Shown here in pieces: positions 29,511 through 40,229 of a stretch of 64,000 nucleotides of DNA. Numbering within the stretch: the first letter of the stretch is position 1; each line of letters begins with the position of its first letter. Location: positions 29,367 to 93,366 of the forward strand of contig SADC01000382.1 of assembly GCA_004194705.1 (NCBI GenBank), written 5' to 3'. The notes beneath the pieces are model-generated. The model saw only the letters and a list, made by a program, of their open reading frames with translations. It did not search any database and was not told where the DNA came from. A program made the translations under genes and the position numbers. Origin of the DNA: Ditylenchus dipsaci. Taxonomy: Eukaryota > Nematoda > Chromadorea > Rhabditida > Anguinidae.

Positions 29511-29997
29511 CCATTTTTAGACTCCTCAAAAAAATGTTAGATCAATCAAACCGCAAATATGATGTCGACAAGAGAAAGTGAATTGACTCTGAGGTGAGTG
29601 AAATTCAGTGCATTTCTGTTCACTTTTTCCCTAATCTTTTTTGCTGCTCAATCCCATTATTTTTGCAGTTGTTGTTGTGCAGTTGGTTTTAAATAAAGCA
29701 TGAAGAGGGGATGACAGATAGATAAAGTTAATGGCCGCTGGCAACACATGAATGAACGCGTGAGTGAATGGATGCAGGGCAGAGGGATCAAAGGCTATCC
29801 AAAAAATGATGAGTTTAATCCACTTTTTGGAAAAAGTTAAAAAAATGTCATTTTAGAATTTTCAAAAATAAAAAAAAAACCCTGATCCGACTACGTCTGA
29901 CTAACTGACTCCGAGCGACTGTGTGTAGATGCTGTTCACCTCTAGTTTGTAGGTTTTTAAGTGGAGCTTAAACACTGTAAAGTCAAACCTACATATA

Positions 29998-30252
29998 TAT
30001 GGTTGTCGAGTCGAGGCCTCGATTTAGAGCTTTCTACTCGAAAATTTTCGAGTTTCTAGTCCTTTTTTCGAGTCTGAAGGCCTCGAAAAAAATTTCAAGT
30101 CCTTCTTTTGAGTTTCCAGGCCTCTTTAAAAAAATTAGATATATTTTCGAGTTTCGAGGCCTCGATCTCGAGTTATGGACTTGAAAACTCGAAAATTTTC
30201 GATTTTCCGTTCGAGTCGAGGCCTCGAAAATATCGAAGCCTCGATAACCCTA
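29998..30252. mobile_element. hAT-like mini-element filled with TCGAGGCCTCGA words
   Basis: TATGGTTGTCGAG and CTCGATAACCCTA are the termini. TACATATA is duplicated exactly at 29990-29997 and 30253-30260. The interior is repeats of TCGAGGCCTCGA, TTTCGAGTTT and CGAAAATTTTCGA. Confidence 0.88.
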
Positions 30253-30259
30253 TACATAT

Positions 30260-31280
30260 AGTGCACACCACTTAAGTTCGTTCCCAGCTGGGTGCAACAC
30301 TTTTTTCACGTTAATTTTAGAAGTCATCACCATTTGTCAGTCTCGTTTTTTTTTGACGATTCGGTCCTATGTAAAGTGTAAATCTTTCCATCCTGCAGAT
30401 CATTTATAAATCAATTCATGATTTTGTTATTACATGCTCGCCAATTTTGGAAAAAAAATCTTTTCTCAAAATGTGTTTTTTCCAAAAAAAACCTTTTCCC
30501 TTATATTGCAGCTAGCTGACCGGAAATATATAGCTACATGTCTATTTAGTGCTCTTCAAGGCGCTCAGCCAGAAGCATGCTCTCTCTTTTTTCCATCCAC
30601 CTGAAACTCAGTCACCACAAAACTTAAACTAGCCTGAATTCCAAGAATTATAGCGATAAAAATAAGTAGACTTAGTAGCACACACACCTTGCTGACAAAA
30701 AACCAATAAGATTTATATTTTGAGGCAGCACAAATAAGATTACTGCTACGATTTCATCCTTTTTTTGTCACCCTAAGACTAGGTGGCCGGTGTCCACTGG
30801 CTATATAATTCTTGGTTTGGTCTATTTATAGCCGAGGTGTGTGACCAGGTGAGGGTTATTAGTACTGTTTGAAAAAAAATGTAGAGGAAAGGGGACAGCA
30901 TGAGCATTTGGATGCAGGCCAGAGGAACAAGAAAAAAGGAGTTTGTTTACGTCTGTGCTGGACTTGCAAAAACAAGTCTACTTGTCCCTTTTTCTCTGTA
31001 GACTGCCTTCCTTTTTGGTTGTGGGAAGAGAGTGGCCAGTGGGTGGCACGAATGCCCTTTGGGAAAGGAACAAGTGGTGCCAGTGGTCGTCCGTCCTTTT
31101 AGAAACCACTGGTCGATGAAATTGTCTGCAAATTTAAAAGGAATGTTGATAAAGGTTGTGCAATAATATTATTTAGTGGTTTTAAGGGGTTGGAACAAAA
31201 AACGTTATTAAAAAAATATTAGAGATTATTGGGTATTTATGGATATAAATATCAGAGATGTAGAAAAATTCAAAAATAAA
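30260..31280. other. Non-repetitive island with a Tigger remnant at the left
   Basis: AAGTTCGTTCCCAGCTGGGT near 30275 is a lone subterminal block of the Tigger-like family. 30540-31130 is less AT-rich, with no confident coding call. Confidence 0.4.
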
Positions 31281-31288
31281 TGTAAATA

Positions 31289-31530
31289 CCGTATTTCTCC
31301 TAACAAGGCGGCCGCCTTTCGTTCAAAATCGTGTTCTCGGCATTGTGATTTTGACCGAATTTTTTAAGACTCCTCTCAGGCGAGTTGGAAACCATTTTGT
31401 AGCCAGTGAGGTGAGCTACAAAATGAGTGGTAATTTGCATGACAGAAGACTTAAAAAATGGACCAAAAACAGAATGCCAAAAACACGTTTTTTTAAAATT
31501 AAGTGAGCCGCCTTATTACAGGAAATACGG
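31289..31530. repeat. CCGTATTTCTCCTAACAAGG element, well preserved
   Basis: CCGTATTTCTCCTAACAAGG faces CCTTATTACAGGAAATACGG. The inner arms pair AAAATCGTGTTCTCGGCATT with its inverse, and GTAGCCAGTGAGGTGAGCTA is central. Confidence 0.85.
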
Positions 31531-31537
31531 AAATAGT

Positions 31538-31602
31538 CAGACGCTAGGCGGAATCGAACTTGAGAGAGTGTACTCGGGATGCCAAACTCGAAAAAAATAT
31601 GA
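31538..31602 (-). repeat. tRNA-like (SINE) fragment
   Basis: The minus strand reads CTCTCAAGTTCGATTCCGCC, close to a tRNA T-arm/B box, just right of the element ending at 31530. No complete cloverleaf was found. Confidence 0.35.
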
Positions 31603-31961
31603 CACGGGAAAAGCTGCATTTCAATAAAGTGAATGGCTAAAAAAACTTTTGTATAAAAATTCTGTATAAAAATATAATTAAAATTGTTAACAAGATGCCA
31701 GGTTCGGGGCTGTACAAATTTGCGGGAGAAACCTCCTGATAGAAATTTGTTATTTCAGAATGTCGAAGGTCTAAACCTAATAGCAAAAAAATTAGGGAGA
31801 AAGCTATTTGTTAAAATTTCTCTAACTGCCTGAGCTAGAAATCCAAAAACATGTAAAGCATTTGAAAAGGTGCGAATTGGCCATGATGTGTTTATCACCC
31901 AAATCATGAAGTCGAAAAATAATTGCAAAAAGACCAAAATTTTCTACAAAAAATGCTGCTA

Positions 31962-32360
31962 CTAACAATAAGCTTCGATTGTAATTTCTCCACCCACTTT
32001 ATTTTGCTTTTTGTTTTGTTGTTTTTGAACCGATTTGGGTTTAGAAGAGCACTTAGTTAATTGCTGCTCAACCGGTCCCTCCACCTCTTTGTTCTTCTTT
32101 TTCTTCGCTTTTGCTTTCACATCAAAGAAGAAGACAACAATAACGGCAGCGGAAAGGGAAAAGTTTAAACCCCTTCCTAAAAAACCGCAATCACACAAGA
32201 GCAAGACAATAGAGAAGCATGCCGGCGCTATTCTTGCAATCAAATTAACCAATTCTCGGAGGTTTGTTGGCCTATAGAACACAGCACTCACTACTGCAAC
32301 TCCTGCAAATGAGGGTGATTGGTTTGGAACCGTTGATTTGTTGTTCCAACAATAGCACAA
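31962..32360 (-). CDS. Open frame with Lys/Gln-rich end, unassigned
   Basis: A 132-codon minus-strand frame in a non-repetitive island. Its second half (DVKAKAKKKKNKEVEGPVEQ and SSKPKSVQKQQNKKQNKVGG, ending EITIEAYC) looks like a basic low-complexity protein end with a normal stop. The first half is hydrophobic and unconvincing. It could be a coding exon with an acceptor near the Lys-rich start, or a by-product of an AAG-rich tract. Confidence 0.2.
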   Translation of the reverse strand: MCYCWNNKSTVPNQSPSFAGVAVVSAVFYRPTNLRELVNLIARIAPACFSIVLLLCDCGFLGRGLNFSLSAAVIVVFFFDVKAKAKKKKNKEVEGPVEQQLTKCSSKPKSVQKQQNKKQNKVGGEITIEAYC

Positions 32361-32508
32361 AAGGTGAGTAGGCGGAAATAGAAAAATAATTTTTGGGCAG
32401 CATATTTACAGCTAAGAGTCTCAGCTTCAAAATGAGGGGTCAACTTTACAAAAATCATCATAAAATCTATGGAAAAAGTCCTTTCAAAAAATGCACGAAC
32501 TTTCCATG

Positions 32509-32951
32509 CAGTTGAAACTCGATTTAACGGAATTCAAGGGGCCGACCAAGTTACCGTGTTCGAAACCTTTTTTACGCCATTTTTTCAAGCTTTTGCCAGT
32601 TCTGTTTTGACAGTCTGGTCCCAGATATTACAAGGATTCGATTTTGCCGATCATTTTTTGGAAATTCAAACTGTTTTCTTTTGAAATATCAAAAACTCGG
32701 TGAAAACAGATTTTTCGTTAACTCGAAATTCGTTAAATCGAGTTTTTGCTTATTTAGTGAGAAAAAATTTATATTTTCGAAAAATTATCGGCAAAATCAG
32801 AATCCTTGCAATATTTGGGACAAGACTATCAAAACAGAACTGGCCAATTTTTGAAAAAATGAAGGTGAAAAAAGTGTCGGACCTGGGTGGGTACGAACTT
32901 GCGACCTCAAATATTCGTTGTATCGAGTTTCGTTAAATCGAGTTTAGACTG
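32509..32951. repeat. Tigger/pogo-like element
   Basis: CAGTTGAAACTCGATTTAAC faces GTTAAATCGAGTTTAGACTG. The subterminal block GTGTCGGACCTGGGTGGGTA lies at the right, and inner arms with GTTAACTCG and GTTAAATCG words. Confidence 0.85.
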
Positions 32952-33712
32952 TACGAACTAATATAAAAAATTTTATAAGGTATTTTCTTATATTCGGGCG
33001 ATTTAGTATTTTTAAGTAAAAAGAACTGGAAAACATAATGCTAGAAACTAGGATGATTTTTTAAGGATTTTCACAAGCTTTTAGACAGACAGTGTACATC
33101 AAAAAGATATGGTTTTTTAATTCCATAGAAAGTGAACATTCCTTTCTGTGTAGACCACCCAAAATTGAACATTTTCTAAAAAAAGCCTGCTCCCAAACAA
33201 TCGAAAATAGCAGCAGCATAAGCAACAGCAGCAGCAGCAAAAAATAGCAGTCAAAAAATGACCAAAGTCAGCGGCGAAATCGGGTCTTATAATAGCAGCA
33301 GCTCTTTTTTACTAGACACACACATATCAAGCACACCCGCACAAAAATCATCCTGCCCAAGTTTAATGGTCCGGAAGCACATCATATTTGTGCGCGCCCA
33401 TTTCCAGCCTTTGCAAATTCACATGCACACCTCAAATTCAATAATAATAACAATAACTTGTGGAATTTACAGTCAAATAAAATCAACAACTAAAAAATAC
33501 AACCACTAGACGAGTATATTTTAAAAATGAAATGAAAAAGCACATCTCAACCTCATCTACCAAAAAATACGGGTTCTACTGTATAACCAGATTCTGTAAA
33601 ATTCCTTGTTCCCCTTTTTTTGTTTATGGCAATATTGTAATTTTAGTGATTAAAGGGCAACTAGACATCTTTCACTAATAGTAATGAATGTCACCCGACA
33701 TTTGTCACTTTT

Positions 33713-33857
33713 TGGTTAACTGTATACGACAAAAACGACGTATACAGTTAACGAAAGGTACAAATCGCGAAAGACATTTGTCACAAATGGTATAAATAGT
33801 ATAAATTCAGTCACTCTTTTGTTAACTGTATACGACAAAAATGACGTATACAGTTAA
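33713..33857. repeat. Duplicated 39-bp hairpin with TTAA ends
   Basis: TTAACTGTATACGACAAAAA followed by the inverse CGTATACAGTTAA occurs at 33714-33750 and again at 33820-33856, nearly identical. ACATTTGTCAC-type words surround both. Confidence 0.85.
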
Positions 33858-33929
33858 CAAAAAGTAACAAATGCCTTTCAGAAAAAACAGCAACGAGGGG
33901 ACTGGGACCAATGAATTTTTTAACCCGAT

Positions 33930-34300
33930 TTTACAACAGCCAATACAAACCATCAGACCAGTGTGCACTCAGAATGACCAAAAAATGGCACAGCTCAATC
34001 TGACCTACCAAAAAAGGCGTTACCACCTTCAAAAAAGGTAAAAGCCGACCATTTTAGTAGATTTGAGGAAACAGGTAGTTAATCAAAGAGTTGACATTAG
34101 GAAACATGCTCAAGGAATGATTGACAGCAACACCCAATTTTGTCTAATCAAGATGATGGTGATGCCAACCATCAGCATGCAGCGGCGGATTTCAAAGTAG
34201 GACAGATAAGGTGAAGGGGCAATCACCCAGAATGGATCAGGCTTAGTGATTGCGGTAAATCTTGCTGGTGGTAGCAGCAGCCTTGAACACCCGGCTTTGA
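33930..34300. other. Unique-looking, less AT-rich island
   Basis: No coding frame or repeat recognised. It directly flanks the array fold-back starting at 34318. Confidence 0.35.
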
Positions 34301-34719
34301 TGTGGCTGGGTGACAGGGGCTCTAGGTAAATTCATCCTCGGTAAATTCATCCTCGGTAAATTCATCCTCGGTAAATTCATCCTCCGGTAAATTCATCCTC
34401 CGGTAAATTCATCCTCCGGTAAATTCATCCTCTAATTTTGTCTTGACAGGAATATTGGGTAAAAATATTTGTTTGTTATTTCAACGGTCCTCATCTACCT
34501 GCAGTAGCACCAGTCCACCCCAAGTGGCTCAGATTTACCTTCAATGATCATGATCTTCTCTCAATGGTAAAGATGCAACCTTTAAGGTTCAGATATACCC
34601 TTTATAGTTTATATCCTCCCAAATAGTCCAGGTCGACCTACAATAGTACCGGAGTGGGTAGGTCGTGACGTACCTAGGTATGGGTAGATGAGCAGGTGCC
34701 TGAGTAGATAAGCCAGGAG

Positions 34720-34884
34720 CAGGGGCGTACGCAGGGGGGGGGGGGGGGCAGGGGGGCACGTGCCCCCCCCCCCCGTCAGATTTTTCCGAAAACGGTGTAG
34801 GTAAAATGGCCTCGAAAATTTGAAAAACAGTGTAGGTAAAATGGCCTGGTGCCCCCCCGTCAGAAATTCTTGCGTACGCCACTG
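34720..34884. mobile_element. hAT-like element, CAGGGGCGTACGC termini
   Basis: CAGGGGCGTACGCAGG and CTTGCGTACGCCACTG are the ends. GCCAGGAG and GCCACGAG flank it, 7 of 8 matching. Two direct GTGTAGGTAAAATGGCCT units lie inside. Long G and C runs follow the left end. Confidence 0.88.
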
Positions 34885-34964
34885 GCCACGAGAGTAAGTA
34901 GTAAAAACTTTTAGGGTATTTTAGGGCTCTTTTTTGGTGATTTATCACATTTTTCTTGCTGGAG

Positions 34965-35215
34965 CTGGGCAAAAAGACTCTAAATGCATTTTAGATCAAG
35001 AGTCTAGCTCGGAATTATGTCTAAGGTAAGTCTGTGCGCGCATCTCTAACCAACCAAGCCCCCTGCGCCCCTTCGGGGCGCAGGGGCTTGGTTACTTGGG
35101 GTTGAGATGCGCACACACACATACCTGAGACACAAATCACTCGAAAGTGACTCTGGATGCATAAAAACATATGCATACCAGAGTTTATATATGCGGTAGG
35201 CCCCAGAAAGTAAAA
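34965..35215. repeat. GC-centred hairpin family, best-preserved copy
   Basis: Runs from GGAGCTGGGCAAAAAGACTC to GGTAGGCCCCAGAAAG. The centre CCCCTGCGCCCCTTCGGGGC and GCAGGGGCTTGG form a long GC-rich stem. Confidence 0.88.
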
Positions 35216-35248
35216 ACCTGTTCAAAATCTATCATTTTTACCTAGATT

Positions 35249-35626
35249 TTGCCTAAAAAGGGTTTAAATTTGGTCAAAAATGCCCTAAAAGACCGACTAC
35301 TCCCAAGGGGTGGGTGGCAAATTTTTCGTGTATGCCATAACTGGGGCTCCTGCAAGTCAAATCGCTGTTTTAGTATTATTAAACCATGTTCAGGATACGA
35401 TTCTGGATATGTTACAATGATTTTTACTTACTTTAATCCAAATCCAAAATTTGGAGTTTTGATGTGGATACCCATCTGGGGGAATTGCCAGAGGGTTCTA
35501 CTACCTACCCTCAGGCTTACTATTCTTATAAAAAACTATTTTATGAATGTTGATCAAGAAAAAATGATGTATGTTACCACCAAGACTGGAACTTGTAACT
35601 TTAAAGATTTGGAGGGACATGTGTAG
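35249..35626 (+). other. 125-codon open frame inside the fold-back, unassigned
   Basis: An open frame begins inside the fold-back element at MPKKGLNLVKNALKDRLLPR. It shows no recognised motif. It may be chance or cargo of the element. Confidence 0.12.
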
Positions 35627-36364
35627 AATACATGTTTGAGTTCGTTCTAATGTACACTGGCCCATTCTGCGCCTAAGCACAAAAAGTAGGCTACTGTAGT
35701 GTGGAGATAATCCAGAGTCCTGCTCCCCGAAAAAAATTCAAAAAGTATGATAATGAAAATTATTCTTGTCAAGACAAAATTAGAGGATGAATTTACCGGA
35801 GGATGAATTTACCGGAGGATGAATTTACCAGAGGATGAATTTACCGAGGATGAATTTACCGAGGATGAATTTACCGAGGATGAATTTACCGCCGCCCGGG
35901 TGACAGGTAGGTAACTGGTCTGGTCAATCACAAATACCACTTGCGACCTTCGGCTTCCTTTTTGTTTTGTAGACTCTTAATAACAACCCCACCAACGGTG
36001 GGGGTTGGCTACTGGGATACAGGTAGAGAAAAGGGATAAACCTTTAAATGGCCAATAAAATATGTGGGAGGTGAGAGCCGAATTAGCACCTGAGAAAACA
36101 AGAGATGACCAAACCGTAAAAAGCTAAGATTTAAGGGTTTAAACTTTTAGTTTTTATGCATCTTGTAGATACCGAAAAAAAAAGAATTTCTTGTTTTAAA
36201 CTCAGTATTAATATAGCCCTGATTCAATTAGTCAAATTTTACGGTCATAAGATAGTTTTCTAGCACAAATATCCACCCTGATTTTTTTTTCTGAGACCTC
36301 CTAGCTAAATTATTCTCACAAAATCGAAAAGAGAATCAGAATTCAAAAAATATTATTGGCTACT

Positions 36365-36690
36365 GAGTTATGAGATTCTCACAGTTGAGTGAGAATTTGA
36401 AAAGTGCACCATAAATTTTTTCTAATAAAGAAATTTCAGTTTTAAATATTTATGATCTTTATTTCATTTTTATTTGAAGCCAGATTTGAATTTTTGTTTG
36501 CAAAAATTTGAGATTTTGATCACTCTCACTTAAAAGTTCCCAGTGAGCTCACTGAGGTAAATTTTTCAAGTACAAATAAAATCCTGGCTCAAAATGAAAA
36601 AAAGATAAAGATCATAAACATTAAAAACTGAAATTTCCGTATTAGAAAAAGTTATGGTGCACTTTTCAAATTCTCGCTCAACTGTGTGTG
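36365..36690. repeat. Palindrome with GTGAGAATTTGAAAAGTGC arms
   Basis: GAGTGAGAATTTGAAAAGTG faces CACTTTTCAAATTCTCGCTC. The arms run on through AAATTTCAGTTTTAAATATT and its inverse. GAGAATCT-type words flank both sides. Confidence 0.8.
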
Positions 36691-37049
36691 CAAACACTAA
36701 TTATGAACAGTGTTTTAAAAATGAGAATTTACAGAATGAGAATGTAGTCAAATTTTGACTAGATTCTCATTTCCATTTTTGAAAACCCTGGGTATGACAA
36801 AGAGTTAGATAGTTGTGGAAAATATGTTTGAAAATGTTGAAAGTAGAATTCATAACACTATTCACCTAACTTTTAAAACTTTTGATTAATTGTCTGAAAT
36901 TTTCTTGCTAATGCAAAAATGTCTTCTATCCGAACCCGTTGAGATCAGGTAGAAATAATCACAATAGTTGACAAGAGAGAGTTGTCTTGACTCGACCACC
37001 AGTAAAATCTACAACACTGACCTATTATAAAATATATCTCAGTTCTCTG

Positions 37050-37305
37050 TAATGTATTTATTCTAATAGGCCGACTTGTCGGGTTATATTTCAATCAACC
37101 AAAAATCGGAAAAATTCTAATTCCATCTCGATATTTTTGGAGTGAAAATACGAAATCCAAAAAGTGGAATCGGTAGAGCTAGTGAGAGTTCAGAAAATGC
37201 AAAAACAGCTTTGCGAAAACATCTTCGGTCTGAGATATAGGTCCTCCAAGTAGGTATTGCGTTAATAAAGACTGTCGGTCTATTAGAATAAATAGGGTAT
37301 TTGAA
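37050..37305. repeat. Palindrome with ATTTATTCTAATAGGCCGAC ends
   Basis: TATTTATTCTAATAGGCCGA faces CGGTCTATTAGAATAAATAG. The core is diverged (AAAATCGGAAAAATTC against its inverse partner). Confidence 0.75.
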
Positions 37306-37309
37306 TTTT

Positions 37310-39490
37310 TAGGTACAAAATAGTAATAAAGTTTGAAAAAAACGTATAACTATTTCCAGATATGAACTTTACTAAAAAATATTAAGAAAGAAAAAGTAGT
37401 AATACTCATAAGGCAACAAAAATGCACTTCACAAAAGCCAACTAACCCTAAAAACTTAAAAAGCAACTACCACTGCTATAATTAGTAAGTGGTCAGCCGC
37501 TGGTGGAAAAATGCCCGCAGTTGGGGATAATAAGACCAATAAAAACCACAAATGGCTCGCCTTGAAAACTTTTTCACTTTTGTTATCTTTTCCGAGAATC
37601 TTTCCTCTGCCAAAAATCAGACATCTTCATCAGTTTTGTAGCCCCTTTAATGATTGCCAAGATGGTTCCCCCTCCCTAAATTCCGATCAAGAAAGAAAGC
37701 AACAGAGAAATTTTTTCTTGACCATCACCACTACCAGACTGTAGATTGATTAATGGGAGAGGGGGGAGTGAGTGATTATTAATTGTGCTGTAGACTGTCA
37801 CTGCTGTAATCATTAAACAAAGTGAAGAAGAAGAAACAATGACCCTGAGCCACCTTTGCTCCAGTGAGGTAACTCAGAGATTAATTGCCAAATTTGGTTG
37901 GATATAGAGACTCAGGCAAGAGATTTACAGCAAAGATATCGATGTTCACAAGTGTTTATTGAGATACAGGGTGGCCCAATTAGATTAACTTTCTGGCAGT
38001 TATTTCGTTTGTTTTTCGCTGGCCCGTGGTTTCGTGGTTTTAGATCGTTTTCTAAGAACTCAAATTCCCGCCTTAAATATGTCTTTAAAAATCTATGGCC
38101 ACGCGTTCTGGATTGTCCCCCGCCAATTCAAAAATTTTGCCTAATCATTGAACTTCTGTACGAATTTTTCAAGTTGGCTTCTAAAAAAACAAGGCCTGGA
38201 AGTTAATTTTAGGTATGGTTGTGTTAGAAACTAAGTTAAAAAATTTATTCAGAAGTTAAATAACTGCGATTTTTATTGAATTGGCGGGGACAACCGTTGT
38301 CGGAGACGGCAATGGCCATTTAAACACGTTCTCTCACGTTCTCTCTCCCCAAAAGGCAGAACTAGCAAAAGCCTTCATAAATAAGATAAAGAGGGTCAGA
38401 CCCAGGTGGAGTTGGACTTTTTCTGAGGGCCATAGAGTTTGACTGACGCTCCGGTCAAAAATAACACAAGCTTAGATATAGCTCTACTTTATTCTTCAAA
38501 GAAGTTCCAAGCCCCATACTGAATGTGGCATCAATCAGCTTCACTTCAAAATTCATTTAGATCTCACCTTTCCATCCTGCCACCACTATACTAAACTATA
38601 AAAGCACACTCAATGCTGAACACATACTCAAAAATGCCTCCCTTCTATCATTTGTTTGCCTAGTGGCTAGCCAGCTAGCTGGCCAGCCAGCATGACACAA
38701 CAACTGGACCGCAGCCCCACAACAAATATATTTATTTTTTCTCTAGCCCTTTCCGTTCCATTTTCACACTGAGCTCAAGGCAACCGCCATAAATAATATT
38801 TGTGTGAGAGCGGGATATCCACTGGTTGTCCAGTCAACCCAATGGCCATCCAACCAGCTACCTCTAGAGACTTGCAGCTTAACTTGCTTCTGGCTATTTT
38901 ACGATTTAGCTAGCAGCTAGTTTTACTTGCAGTGTCCAATTTTTAGCTGGCTGGAACATTCAAAATGAACGGCTGAGATGAAGGGTGGTGTGGACAAGTG
39001 ATGAAAGATGCTGGGAAAAGAAAAGCACAATTTAGAAGATCTTTGGATTTGAGAAATTTGTTTTTTTGTCTATTAGATTAGCAGCTTTTAAGCCATTTTG
39101 AAATCTGCTTAAAGTATTTTTTTAAACCGTATTAAAATGGCATCATACATTTGTTTTGAAGGATGCTACAAAATAGTCTTTCCTGTTCAGTTTACTTTAA
39201 TAAATTTTAGCCGTGAATCTTTTTGAAAATAATTTTTTTCCATTTTCAAAAATTTCGGGTCTCAGAAGCTAAGAAGGTAAAAGAAGATACTGGAATAACT
39301 ATGAATATAGTCTAAAAAGCACCAAAAAGTTCAAGAAGCTAGGGTCATGAAGCTTTCTGGCAAGAGAAATCAAGCCAAAAACACTTTCATGTGGCAGAAA
39401 TCTGATGCAGACAAAAAAATTAAAATGCTGGATGGAGTTAAACTGGAAGTAAAAACATCTGGGGTACATTTGGTCACTTTTGGAGTTTGC
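37310..39490. other. Mostly unique sequence with a single CAGGGTGGCC end
   Basis: 37500-37870 and 38450-39000 are unique-looking and less AT-rich, the latter with several GCTGGCCAGCC-type words. TACAGGGTGGCCCAATTAG near 37970 is one end of a CAGGGTG-class element; its partner was not found. Confidence 0.4.
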
Positions 39491-39495
39491 GATCA

Positions 39496-40006
39496 CAGTT
39501 GACTCTCGAATTAACGTAAATGGTAAAAAGTTTGTTTAAGATTTCAATTTTGCACATGTTTTTGGCAAAAAAAAATCGGCCTTTTGAAAACCTTGGTGTA
39601 GAGAACCGTGCTTTTTGCGCGCAGTGGCATGTCCAACATTTGAATTGGCGGGAGAAAGTTCTCTTTGGTCTTTTACTGAATTTTCTCGAAGGGCTCAAAG
39701 GAATACAATGAGAAAAGAAAGAGAGCTGTCCCTCACCAATTTAATTTTTGCACATGCTGCTGCGCGCAAAACCACGGTGCTGCAACGTAAAGATTTTTTA
39801 AAAATATGGTTATGTTAATGCGAGTTTCTGCCTGTTGAAGGCCGAATTTTTCTCTTTTGCTAAAATAATCAATGAAATTGGGACCCTTCACAATTCTAAA
39901 ACTTTCAAAGGTAATAAGAAAAATAGTTAAAAAAGAAGGGTGAAAATGTGCGGACCATTGGCGGGAACGAACTTTTCACCACTTACGTTGATCCGAGAGT
40001 TGACTG
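39496..40006. repeat. Tigger/pogo-like element with a nested palindrome
   Basis: CAGTTGACTCTCGAATTAAC faces GTTGATCCGAGAGTTGACTG. Subterminal GGCGGGAACGAACTT is at the right. The nested GCGCGCAG palindrome occupies about 39608-39778. Confidence 0.82.
39608..39778. repeat. Palindrome with GCGCGCAG ends, nested
   Basis: GTGCTTTTTGCGCGCAGTGG faces CTGCGCGCAAAACCACG. The inner arms have TTGAATTGGCGGGAGAAAGT. Same family as 14036-14193. Confidence 0.8.
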
Positions 40007-40229
40007 TAGTACAGGTTACACTAAAATCTACTCTATTATAGCTAATAAAATAGGAACGGGATTTGTGCGCTCTTCAAAACGAGAAATACGCGCATAAAAT
40101 TCACCCTTCAAACAGAATATGCCCAACAGAACAAGCCAGCAAAATATGCCTCAAAAATGACAAATATGCCCAGTTCGGCCCATATTTCGCATAATCAACA
40201 GGTTTCACATAGTCAACGAATTTCACATA

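Larger units (their letters stand above)
34318..35897. mobile_element. 1.58-kb fold-back with TCGGTAAATTCATCC arrays at both ends
   Basis: The left end has about seven units of CTCGGTAAATTCATCCTCCG type (34324-34430). The right end has seven units in inverted orientation (35783-35892). The arms end in AATTTTGTCTTGACA and its inverse. GGGTGACAGG is directly repeated at 34308-34317 and 35898-35907. A hAT-like element and a hairpin-family copy are nested inside. Confidence 0.9.

Noticed and set aside
34318..35897. CRISPR-like array
   Set aside because: Units are contiguous with no spacers, the two arrays are inverted, and the genome is eukaryotic.
37898..38206. 102-codon frame beginning MDIETQARDLQQRYRCSQVF
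   Set aside because: It runs into a CAGGGTGGCC transposon end and repeat sequence, with no recognised motif.
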